From contig DATLJB010000126.1 of the NCBI GenBank assembly GCA_035539075.1, forward strand, positions 1-60,589: a stretch of 60,589 bases of DNA. The letters are read 5' to 3'. Source of the stretch: Dongia_B sp035539075 (GTDB lineage: Bacteria; Pseudomonadota; Alphaproteobacteria; Dongiales; Dongiaceae). The notes below the pieces were generated by a model, which searched no databases, was not told the DNA's origin, and saw only the letters and a list, made by a program, of their open reading frames with translations. The number at the start of each line of letters is the position of its first letter. Positions within the stretch are counted from its first letter, which is position 1. Shown one piece after another: positions 42,775-50,591 of this stretch. Position numbers and translations under genes: made by a program.

Positions 42775-45291
42775 TCAGAAGTTGACCGAAGTCGACAGCA
42801 GGAAGGTGCGTGGTGCGCCAAGGCTGAGATAGCCGCCGCCAGTGGACGACCAATAGCTGGTATCAAAGACGTTCTCGACATTGGCGCGCAGGGTGACCGG
42901 CGTGTCATGGACATCGACGGTATAGCGCGCGCCGAGATCGACGCGGGTCCAATCAGGGATCTGCTGGTCGTTGGCCGCGTCGAGATACTGCTTGCTGGTA
43001 TAGATGACGCGCCCGGTGAGGGTCAGGCCCGGGATGAAGGGTGTGTCCCATTCCGCACCGGCATTCAGCTGGAAGGTGGGAACGCCGATTGCCTTGTTGC
43101 CGTCATTGGAACCACCCGCCGTCTTGGTCAGCTTGCCGTCGATCAGGGTTGCGCCGCCAAGGACGCGGAAGCCGGTGATCGGCTCGCCGAACAAATTGAG
43201 TTCGAGGCCGCGGTTTCGCTGCTTGCCGTCGACCACATAGGTATTGGTCGCAGCATCGGTATAGGCGCTCGGCTGGGTAATCTGGAAAGCCGCGAGAGTT
43301 GCGGTCATGGTTCCGAGGTCGACCTTCGCACCGACCTCGTATTGCTTGGTGCGATAAGGCGCGAAGATCCGTCCCTCATTGGTCGTGCCGGTGGGGGCGG
43401 TCGGCCCCTGGGCCAGCCCCTCGATATAATTAGCATAGACGGCGACATTCTCCCACGGCTTGACGAGAATGCCGACCGCCGGTGTCACCGCATGTTCGTT
43501 ATATTCCGATGTCTGATCACCGGTATTGACGTCAAAATTGCCGATCTTGATCTGCTGCAGCCGGGCGCCGGCCGTCAACTGGATTCGATCATTGACGAAA
43601 TTCATGACATCGGCCGCGGCAATGCTGTTCAGTTTCGTTTCCGCCGACTTGCCGCTGCTGACATGCGGGAAGTCCGGTTCATCGTGATAGACGGGATCGA
43701 AGATGTTGTTGCCGGCCGATGAGCCGAAGAAGAAGCCATAGCCCTGCTTCATACGCAGGGTCGAGGCCGCCAGCGAGAAGTCGTGGCGCATCGCGCCCAT
43801 TTGCACTGCCGCACGCCCGCCGACCTGGGCCGAGATCGCTTTCTGGAAGAAAGGGAATTTATAGGCAGTGCCGCTGAAATCGCCATCCTCGTTGATGATC
43901 GTCTGCGTCGTGCCGACCGTCGTCTGATCCGAATCCCGCGCGCCGAAGGCGGCAAAGACGGTTACGTTATCGGTGAGGTCATACTCGCCGCGCACCATGC
44001 CGAAGAGATCCCTGGTCTTGGCATAGGCCCATTTCTCGGAAAAATTATGGCTGGCATCCGGCGCGTCCGGCACCTCGAGGCCGGATGCCAGATTGATCTG
44101 CGAGTAGCTGCTCTTGAAATCCTGATCCTGGTAGCCGATATCGGCGGCCAGCCGGAAGCGATCGCCCCGGTAATCGAGGCCAAGATTGCCGACGCCGAAT
44201 TCTTCCGACTGGTGATCAATCGCCGTATCGCCGTCGCGATAGACGCCGCTGAAACGCGCGCCGAACTGCTTGTCGGCGCCAAAACGGCGGCCGAGATCGA
44301 TCTCGCCGCCAAACTGGAGAGCGGAATCATAGGTGCTCGTCAACTCCGTCAGCGGATCGTCTCCGGCCAGCTTGGAGACGAGATTGATGCTGCCGCCGAT
44401 CGAGCCACCGGGCGACACGCCGTTCAGCAGGGCATTCGGCCCGCGCAGGATCTCGATCCGTTCGGCGATCGCGGCGGAGATCTTCTGCCGCGGCAGGATG
44501 CCGTAGAGGCCGTTGAGCGCCACATCGTCGTTATAAACCGGAAAGCCGCGGATCATGTACTGGTCGGCATAGGAACTGCGCGACCAGATGTTGCGCACCG
44601 AAGGATCGTTGTCGATCACATCGGCGAGGCTGCGGGCCTGCTGGTTCTTCACGGTCTTTTCAGTGTAGTTGGTGCTGCTGAAGGGGGTATCCATGATATC
44701 GCGATTGCCGAGCAGCCCGACCTGCCCGCCGGTCGCCACCTGGCCGCCGGGATAGGCGGGCGGCGGAGTGCCGATCATGCCGGTATCGCTGCCGCTCTCG
44801 CCGGTTACCGAAACGCCCGGCAGGACCGTGCCGTCGCCGACCGGCAGTTTCTCCAGCGTCACCGTGTTGGCGTCGATATGGCGAAAGGTCAGCCCGGTAC
44901 CCCGGAGCAATCGGCGGAGCGCCTGATCGGAGGTAAAGTCGCCTTCAAGGCCGAGCGAGGTCACGCCTTGCGCCAGGTGCGCGTCGAGAAAGAACTGCAT
45001 GCCCGTGGCCTGCGCGAAGGCCGACATGGCCGTATCGAGATGCTGAGGCGGAATGGAGAAATGATGCGTGTCGCTTGCCGCCACCTGCGTGGGCGTTGCC
45101 GTCTCTTTCGTCGCCTGACCTGGCGCGATGAGGTTCGGCGCGGTCTCGCCAAAGGCGGGAGAAGCCGGGAAAATCAGACATGGCAGGAGAAGAAGATGCC
45201 GCTTGCGGCTCGGCCGCTGCCCCGATTGGTTTGCCGAGAGCGCTTTCCTGCGCCGCGCGTCGCTCTTCTCTTTAGAACCTACAAAACGCAT
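42775..45291 (-). CDS. TonB-dependent siderophore receptor with STN signalling domain
   Basis: The start at 45291 (AAGGGGGA about 5 bases upstream) gives 838 residues. After a long signal peptide (cleavage near SPAFGET), an STN domain (about 70-125; IPPQHLDTAMSAFAQATGMQFFLDAHLAQGV) precedes the plug (NDPSVRNIWSRSSYADQYMIRGFPV). A 22-strand barrel of the FhuA/FpvA type ends in the aromatic motif FLLSTSVNF. The STN domain signals ligand arrival to the FecR anti-sigma protein encoded upstream. It imports a ferric siderophore; the identity is not readable. Confidence 0.95.
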   Translation of the reverse strand: MRFVGSKEKSDARRRKALSANQSGQRPSRKRHLLLLPCLIFPASPAFGETAPNLIAPGQATKETATPTQVAASDTHHFSIPPQHLDTAMSAFAQATGMQFFLDAHLAQGVTSLGLEGDFTSDQALRRLLRGTGLTFRHIDANTVTLEKLPVGDGTVLPGVSVTGESGSDTGMIGTPPPAYPGGQVATGGQVGLLGNRDIMDTPFSSTNYTEKTVKNQQARSLADVIDNDPSVRNIWSRSSYADQYMIRGFPVYNDDVALNGLYGILPRQKISAAIAERIEILRGPNALLNGVSPGGSIGGSINLVSKLAGDDPLTELTSTYDSALQFGGEIDLGRRFGADKQFGARFSGVYRDGDTAIDHQSEEFGVGNLGLDYRGDRFRLAADIGYQDQDFKSSYSQINLASGLEVPDAPDASHNFSEKWAYAKTRDLFGMVRGEYDLTDNVTVFAAFGARDSDQTTVGTTQTIINEDGDFSGTAYKFPFFQKAISAQVGGRAAVQMGAMRHDFSLAASTLRMKQGYGFFFGSSAGNNIFDPVYHDEPDFPHVSSGKSAETKLNSIAAADVMNFVNDRIQLTAGARLQQIKIGNFDVNTGDQTSEYNEHAVTPAVGILVKPWENVAVYANYIEGLAQGPTAPTGTTNEGRIFAPYRTKQYEVGAKVDLGTMTATLAAFQITQPSAYTDAATNTYVVDGKQRNRGLELNLFGEPITGFRVLGGATLIDGKLTKTAGGSNDGNKAIGVPTFQLNAGAEWDTPFIPGLTLTGRVIYTSKQYLDAANDQQIPDWTRVDLGARYTVDVHDTPVTLRANVENVFDTSYWSSTGGGYLSLGAPRTFLLSTSVNF

Positions 45292-45336
45292 ACCGTCCCC
45301 CTTACCCGTACCGGCGTGATTCCCCCTGCGTCCCGC

Positions 45337-45355
45337 ATTGCAAATGAGACGCAAT
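45337..45355. promoter_or_regulatory. Fur-box-like site upstream of the TonB-dependent receptor
   Basis: ATTGCAAATGAGACGCAAT is a 19-base imperfect inverted repeat (ATTGC/GCAAT ends), 46 bases before the receptor start. It resembles Fur-family sites of the TTGCAAATGA-TTCTCA type. A sigma-factor promoter could overlap it. Confidence 0.5.
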
Positions 45356-45433
45356 ATTATTAAGGACGGTTGGGAGCGGCGGGACCATTAGTCGCGGCGG
45401 CCTTTTTCCGATTTATGTTTCCGAAGGGAAATC

Positions 45434-45453
45434 CCGCTGCCGAAGGGCAGCGG
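45434..45453 (-). terminator. Small hairpin after the FecR gene
   Basis: An 8-bp perfect stem, CCGCTGCC / GGCAGCGG, has a 4-base loop (GAAG) and lies 7 bases beyond the FecR stop. Only a weak T run (GATTTCC) follows on the minus strand, so it may attenuate rather than stop transcription into the receptor gene. Confidence 0.4.
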
Positions 45454-45459
45454 CCGGTG

Positions 45460-46476
45460 TCACCCGATCGGGCGGATCAGCACCACGAGGCCAAGAAAAT
45501 CCTCGACACGCAGCGGCAGGGTTTGGGCGATGGTATGCAGGGCCGCATCGGTGTCGTCGGTGCGGAACGAGCCGGTCACGCGCAGGCCGGCCAGTGCCGG
45601 GTCAGTAATGATGATGGCGCCACGCCGGTATCTGTCGATTTCCCGCACCACGTCCCGCAACGCCACATTGGTAAAAAGCAGCCGGTCGTTGCGCCAGGCC
45701 TCGGCAACCGCGAGATCGACGGGAAAGACCGCGCCTGGCATTTCCTGCACCATGTGCAAGCCTTGTCCCGCTTCCACGCGCCGCGACGGCTGACCCGCCA
45801 CTTCCACGGCGACGGCATGCTCACGTACCGCCAGATCGACGACGTCATCCCTGACGCGCAGGCTGAATTGCGTGCCGAGCGCCTTGATCCGCGCGCCGCC
45901 GGCCTGGACGACAAAAGGACGGGCGATATCCGCCGCGACCGTAAAGAAGGCATCGCCTTGCCGCAGCACGATCTGCCGCTGCCGGGCGGTGAAATCGGCG
46001 GAGAAGGCGGTTTCGGCGCCGATTTCCACGACCGAGCCGTCCGGCAGGTGAAACTGCCGGCGCTCGCCGCGACCGCTGCGATAGTCGCCCCAGGGGCCGA
46101 TCCGCTGCAGCAGGACGCCGCCGCCCAGCAAGAGCCCCGCTGCCGCCGCCACCGACAGCAAGCGCCGACGCGACATGCCGGCCGAAGCCGCGATTTCCGG
46201 ACGGGACGCCAGCGCATCGGCTTGAGCCGCAATCGCTTCATCCGCCGTCAATGCGTTCAAAGGATAGAGCCGTTTCAAGACCGGCGCCGCAGCCGCCATG
46301 TCTTGATCCAGCCGCTGCACCAGCGCCGCCACCTCCTCCCAGGCCTGCCGATGATCGGGATGCGCTGCCAGCCACCGACGGAAGCCCTGCCGATCCGCCG
46401 GTGATAGCTGCTCATCGTGCAGGCGCACATGCCATTGCCGTGCCTGTGCCAAGGCATGATTAGGCTGTAATCTCAT
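45460..46476 (-). CDS. fecR: FecR-type anti-sigma factor
   Basis: The 338-residue protein has an N-terminal DUF4880 sigma-binding domain (about 8-50; ARQWHVRLHDEQLSPADRQGFRRWLAAHPDHRQAWEEV). One transmembrane helix follows (about 112-134; RRRLLSVAAAAGLLLGGGVLL). The periplasmic FecR domain (about 145-245; YRSGRGERRQFHLPDGSVVEIGAETAFSADF) and a C-terminal STN-like part complete it. It holds the ECF sigma factor until the ligand-loaded receptor signals through its STN domain. It lies between the sigma and receptor genes, all on the same strand. Confidence 0.93.
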   Translation of the reverse strand: MRLQPNHALAQARQWHVRLHDEQLSPADRQGFRRWLAAHPDHRQAWEEVAALVQRLDQDMAAAAPVLKRLYPLNALTADEAIAAQADALASRPEIAASAGMSRRRLLSVAAAAGLLLGGGVLLQRIGPWGDYRSGRGERRQFHLPDGSVVEIGAETAFSADFTARQRQIVLRQGDAFFTVAADIARPFVVQAGGARIKALGTQFSLRVRDDVVDLAVREHAVAVEVAGQPSRRVEAGQGLHMVQEMPGAVFPVDLAVAEAWRNDRLLFTNVALRDVVREIDRYRRGAIIITDPALAGLRVTGSFRTDDTDAALHTIAQTLPLRVEDFLGLVVLIRPIG

Positions 46477-46616
46477 ATTCTCCCCGATCGTTCAGTCGCG
46501 CGGTCCGATGCCCCGGCTAATCGCGGTGCCGCTTTCTTGACGCCTTATTGTTGAAGACGTTTCAGCGCAACGGGATCATTAGCCGAATTACCTTCACGCG
46601 CACTGAAGAGTCTTAT

Positions 46617-47162
46617 CTAGCGGCGGTATTCGGCAAGCTGGGCCAGAGCGTTTGTCATATGGACCATCACCGTATTCTTCGATATGCCAAGACGCGTGGC
46701 GACTTCCGCATAACTCAGGCCATGCAGCTTGGTCAGCAAGAAGACCTCCCGACAACGGGGCGGCAGGCGGTTGAGCTCCTGCAGCAGTTGCCGCAGCTCG
46801 TGACGGGCGGCGACAATGCTTTCCGGCGACGGTGCCAGATCCGGCACGGCGGCCACGTGATCGGGCTCGGCCGAAACCTCTATGCCATGACTTGCACGCC
46901 GCTGATGATCAACGGCAAGATTGGCGGCAATGCGATAGAGATAGTTGCGCGGATGCGTGATGTTGCCTGCAGATTGCCCTCTCCTCGAAGGCTCTGCGCC
47001 GCCTAGGCCGCCCGGGCCCGGTACGGCCGCGACGCGCAGCCAGATCTCCTGCACAAGGTCCTGCGCCAAAGCCTGATTCCCCAAGCGCCGCAGCAGAAAA
47101 CGCATCAATCCCTGCTGATGTTCGGCGAAGGCGGCGAGCAGCCGATTGCGGCTCTCCGTCAT
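46617..47162 (-). CDS. fecI: FecI-like ECF sigma factor
   Basis: The 181-residue protein has region 2 (LLRRLGNQALAQDLVQEIWLRVAAV and NYLYRIAANLAVDHQRR) and region 4 (LNRLPPRCREVFLLTKLHGLSYAEVATRLGISKNTVMVHMTNALAQL), the two parts of an iron-starvation ECF sigma factor. It directs transcription of the receptor downstream once released by FecR. A Fur-box-like site about 108 bases upstream suggests iron repression. The insert between regions 2.1 and 2.4 (GPGGLGGAEPSRRGQSAGN) is longer than usual. Confidence 0.93.
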   Translation of the reverse strand: MTESRNRLLAAFAEHQQGLMRFLLRRLGNQALAQDLVQEIWLRVAAVPGPGGLGGAEPSRRGQSAGNITHPRNYLYRIAANLAVDHQRRASHGIEVSAEPDHVAAVPDLAPSPESIVAARHELRQLLQELNRLPPRCREVFLLTKLHGLSYAEVATRLGISKNTVMVHMTNALAQLAEYRR

Positions 47163-47269
47163 GAAAACTGCAACATCCGATATATCTGTCTGAAAATCCC
47201 ACCGTGCTGCGGCCGCCCAGGTCTGCCCCGGAGCATCCTTTTGACAGCACGCCGTCAGAAACTACCCAT

Positions 47270-47288
47270 ATTGCGAATAATTCTCAAT
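47270..47288. promoter_or_regulatory. Fur box upstream of the ECF sigma gene
   Basis: ATTGCGAATAATTCTCAAT on the plus strand reads ATTGAGAATTATTCGCAAT on the transcribed side and closely matches classical Fur boxes. It sits in the AT-richest part of the interval, about 108 bases before the sigma gene. Iron-loaded Fur would block the whole siderophore set. Confidence 0.75.
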
Positions 47289-47363
47289 ATCAAAATATGA
47301 AAATGTGCGCCGGATGCTATCCTTCAGGCGGCGCGCCCCGGCGAACAGTTGAGCGGCAGGCAG

Positions 47364-47398
47364 GCGGGCGGGCGTGAGACGCCGGCCTACCCGCCCGT
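47364..47398 (-). terminator. GC-rich hairpin downstream of asnB
   Basis: Inverted arms CGGGCGGG / CCCGCCCG about 17 bases apart lie just past the asnB stop, with an inner GGCGT/ACGCC pairing as an alternative. There is no T run on the minus strand, so function is uncertain. Confidence 0.35.
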
Positions 47399-47416
47399 TA
47401 CTTACCCTTCTGTTAC

Positions 47417-49264
47417 TTATACGTTCAGCATCACGTCATAATCCTTCACCCAGGCGCTGAGCGAACGCGCGCGCTCGAGGCCGGAGCGCTGGGCGAGCGA
47501 GCTGATATTGCCGAGCGGCTGGGCCAGAATGCCCTCCACCGCCTTCTTATTGAGAAATGCCTTGGCGGGATGCGATCTGTCCTGCAAGACGTCGGCGACC
47601 TCGTCGCGAACTGCCTTCTCATAAGCCGGGTCCTGCGTCGAGGGATAGGGGCTCTTTTGCCGCTCGATGATGGATCGCGGCAACAGATCGCCCGCCGCGG
47701 CCCGCAGGATGCTCTTTTCGCGGCCATCGAATGTCTTCATGTGCCAGGGAATATTGAAGACATATTCGACCAGGCGATGGTCGCAGAACGGCACCCGTAC
47801 CTCGAGGCCGACCGCCATGCTCATGCGATCCTTTCGGTCCAGCAGGAACTGGACGAAGCGCGTGAGATGGAGATAGCTGATCTCCCGCATCCGCCGTTCG
47901 GCCGGGTCTTCGCCCTTGAGCACCGGCACTTCTGCGAGGGCCTGGTCATAGCTGTCGGCCTGGAAGGCGGGAAGATCGAGTCCTTCCAGCAGCTCCGGCT
48001 TCAGCACCTGCGCACCGTCGAAGGTTCCGCCGGTGGTCACGAGCCAGGGGAAGGTATCCGCTGCCACCGCCTTCGGATCGTGGAACCAGCTATAGCCGCC
48101 GAAAACCTCGTCCGCGGATTCACCGGACAGCGCCACCGTCGAATTCGACCGCACGGCCTGGAACAGGCGATAGAGCGAGGAGAACATGTCGCCGGAAGCG
48201 GAGAGCGGAAAATCGCTTGCTTTCAGGACTGCGCGGGTGAGATCGGCATCGGCCAGCTCGCGGCTGTCCAGCACGACCTCCGTATGATTGCAGCCAATAT
48301 GGCCGACAAAGTCGCGCACAAACGGCGTGTCTGAGGACTTGTGCAGATCATTTGCCACAAAGCCGACGCCATGATCGGCGAAGTCCACGGAAAAGGAGCG
48401 AATGCGCTCCCCCTGCCGGGCAAGGATGGCACGGTCGGCCAGGGCCGTCACCGCCGAGGAATCGAGGCCGCCGGAAAGCAGGCTGCAGAGCGGCACATCG
48501 GAAATCACCTGGCGCCGCACGATATCGTCAAGCAGCTCCGCCACTGTCCTGATGGTCTTCCGCAGATCGTCCTCATGTTCGCGCGCTTCAAGCTTCCAAT
48601 AGCGCCGCTTGGCGATGCCTTCGCGGTTGACGCGCACCACCTGTCCCGGCCGGACCTCATACATGCCGGCATAGATCGTCGCCTCCGGATTCTTTGCCAG
48701 AACCAGCAGCTCGCGCAAGCCGTCCTTGTCGACGCGCGGCTGGACGGCGGGATGGGCGAGAATCGCCTTCGGTTCCGAGCCGAAGAGCACCCCGTCACCG
48801 GAAGGATAGTAATAGAGCGGCTTCACGCCCATGCGGTCGCGGATCAGGAAGAGCTCTTCCGTACGGGTATCCCAGATGGCAAAGGCGAACATGCCGTTGA
48901 GATGCTCCGCCATCTCGTCGCCCCATTGCAGGTAGCTGCGCAGCACCACCTCGGTGTCGCTGCGGGTCTTAAAGCTGTGGCCAAGCTGGATCAGCTGATC
49001 CCGCAATTCCGTAAAATTATAGACTTCGCCGGTATAGATGAGGGAAGCGATGGTCTGCCCTTCCTCTTCCGCCTGCATCGGCTGCACGCCGCCGGTGAGG
49101 TCGATGATGGCGAGCCGGCGATGTCCGAGCCCGACATGCCGGTCGATCCACATGCCGCGCGCATCAGGTCCGCGCAGCGCCATCGTCTCCGTCATTGCCG
49201 CGATGACGCTCTCCTGTGCCCGGAGATCGCCATTATAGCTAACCCAGCCAGCTATTCCGCACAT
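47417..49264 (-). CDS. asnB: Asparagine synthase (glutamine-hydrolysing)
   Basis: The start at 49264 (AAAGGAA 5 bases upstream) gives 615 residues beginning MCGIAGW, so that after Met removal Cys2 is the glutaminase nucleophile. The N-terminal Ntn domain holds RRLAIIDLTGG and the NFTELRDQL region. The C-terminal synthetase domain has the ATP pyrophosphatase loop LLSGGLDSSAV and the LVRVPFCDHRLVEY-like region (VRVPFCDHRLVEYVF). It makes Asn from Asp and Gln, with ATP cleaved to AMP. It is followed upstream by a squalene synthase-like gene 69 bases away on the same strand, an unusual neighbour for a housekeeping asnB. Confidence 0.95.
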   Translation of the reverse strand: MCGIAGWVSYNGDLRAQESVIAAMTETMALRGPDARGMWIDRHVGLGHRRLAIIDLTGGVQPMQAEEEGQTIASLIYTGEVYNFTELRDQLIQLGHSFKTRSDTEVVLRSYLQWGDEMAEHLNGMFAFAIWDTRTEELFLIRDRMGVKPLYYYPSGDGVLFGSEPKAILAHPAVQPRVDKDGLRELLVLAKNPEATIYAGMYEVRPGQVVRVNREGIAKRRYWKLEAREHEDDLRKTIRTVAELLDDIVRRQVISDVPLCSLLSGGLDSSAVTALADRAILARQGERIRSFSVDFADHGVGFVANDLHKSSDTPFVRDFVGHIGCNHTEVVLDSRELADADLTRAVLKASDFPLSASGDMFSSLYRLFQAVRSNSTVALSGESADEVFGGYSWFHDPKAVAADTFPWLVTTGGTFDGAQVLKPELLEGLDLPAFQADSYDQALAEVPVLKGEDPAERRMREISYLHLTRFVQFLLDRKDRMSMAVGLEVRVPFCDHRLVEYVFNIPWHMKTFDGREKSILRAAAGDLLPRSIIERQKSPYPSTQDPAYEKAVRDEVADVLQDRSHPAKAFLNKKAVEGILAQPLGNISSLAQRSGLERARSLSAWVKDYDVMLNV

Positions 49265-49333
49265 TGCATTTCCTTTCAAATCGGGAATTTTTCAGATCGG
49301 GGAAGTTACGCTTTCAAGTCGCCCGACGGAGCC

Positions 49334-50275
49334 TCATCGACCGATCAGACCGAAGCGGGCGATCAGCAGCGCCTCTTGCCAGCCAAACACGCCAACCGGC
49401 TCTGCGAGACGCTGCCAGCCCCGCGCCGTCAACGCCTGCAGAACCATCCGCTGAAGCCGCAAAACCAGGGCTGCGGCCCGAGCGTTATAAGGGGGACACT
49501 GATCGAGCACGGAGTCCGCGGCGGCAAAATGCGCCTCGGCCGTCGCAGCCAGTTCATCGCAGACACGTGGCAGCGCCGGATGCGCAAGCACCGCACTGGG
49601 AATCGTCGCGAAGATGCCGTGCTTGCGGAGCAGGTCGCGCGGCAGATAGAGGCGATGCCGTTCCGCGTCCTTCACCAGATGCCGAAGGATCGCCGTCAGC
49701 TGCAGGGCACGGCCAAGCTCCGCCGCGGCTTTTTCCGCCGACGTCGACCGCAGCCCGAAGACCCGCATCGCGAGGCGGGCGACGGAAACCGCGCCGCGCT
49801 GACAGTAAAGGTCCAGCTCCGCTGCACTCGGCGCACGCATTGCCGCCCGCGCATCCATTTCCGCATATTCGACAAGCGCGAGAAAGTCATCGCAGCGCAG
49901 CCGGTACCTGCGGATCGGCTCCGCGAGACGATGCGTGACCGTGGCTCCCGCTTGACCGGAAAAGAGCCGCGCGATTTCGCAACGCCGTTCCGATAGCAGG
50001 CCCTGCTTCAGCAAGGCCGGCCTTTCCGATTGGACGATATCATGCAGTTCCCGGCAAAAGGCCAACAGCGCGTTCATGGCTTGGCGATGGCCGATCGGCA
50101 TCAGGCGTATGACCTCGAAAAGCGGTGCGCCGACAATCTCGGCGTGCTGGTCGACCGCATCCGCCGACGCGTCGAGGCCGTAATGCGCGACGATATTTTT
50201 TTGAGGGAGGTTCCTGTCAACCGATCCGGCCGAGGCCATGCGCGATGACAGGGAGAGATGGGCAAATACGTTCAT
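49334..50275 (-). CDS. Squalene/phytoene synthase homologue with degenerate Asp motifs
   Basis: The 313-residue protein aligns with HpnC/HpnD-type synthases along its length (IRLMPIGHRQAMNALLAFCRE, YAEMDARAAMRAPSAAELDLYCQRGAVSVARLAMRVFGL). The first Asp-rich motif, normally DDIAD, reads HDIVQ, and the second, normally NILRDLDED, reads AILRHLVKD. Both lose the metal-binding Asp residues needed for ionisation of prenyl diphosphate. It is therefore probably not a normal squalene synthase; a scaffold, HpnC-like or other role is possible. It is separated from asnB by 69 bases. Confidence 0.8.
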   Translation of the reverse strand: MNVFAHLSLSSRMASAGSVDRNLPQKNIVAHYGLDASADAVDQHAEIVGAPLFEVIRLMPIGHRQAMNALLAFCRELHDIVQSERPALLKQGLLSERRCEIARLFSGQAGATVTHRLAEPIRRYRLRCDDFLALVEYAEMDARAAMRAPSAAELDLYCQRGAVSVARLAMRVFGLRSTSAEKAAAELGRALQLTAILRHLVKDAERHRLYLPRDLLRKHGIFATIPSAVLAHPALPRVCDELAATAEAHFAAADSVLDQCPPYNARAAALVLRLQRMVLQALTARGWQRLAEPVGVFGWQEALLIARFGLIGR

Positions 50276-50591
50276 GGCAATCTCCTTCGGGACTTATCCC
50301 TGGACCGGAGAGGCCTCTCGGCTTTCCGGTGCGCCGCTGCGCATCGATACGCGCCGCGGCGACATGGAGATCCTGTCGGCTGCTTATTGCCGCAATGTTG
50401 CGAGCAGGGAGAATGCGGTTACAGCGGTAACTGAAAAGCGTCTAAAGTTGGATAGTATGGGAAGTTGCGACAGCATGATTGACGCAGCAGCGAGATTGAC
50501 GCGGCAGGCGCATTGCTCCACCCGCACCGCGCCTTCGTACCGTCAGCAAATCGTCACATATCAATCCCGGCCGCGGAAGCGCTTGCCGGCA
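50276..50591. other. Intergenic region, no gene seen
   Basis: The 316-base interval lies between the start of the squalene synthase-like gene and the stop of the UvrA-like gene. It should contain the promoter of the former and the end of the latter. I see no strong hairpin and no convincing frame. Confidence 0.4.
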
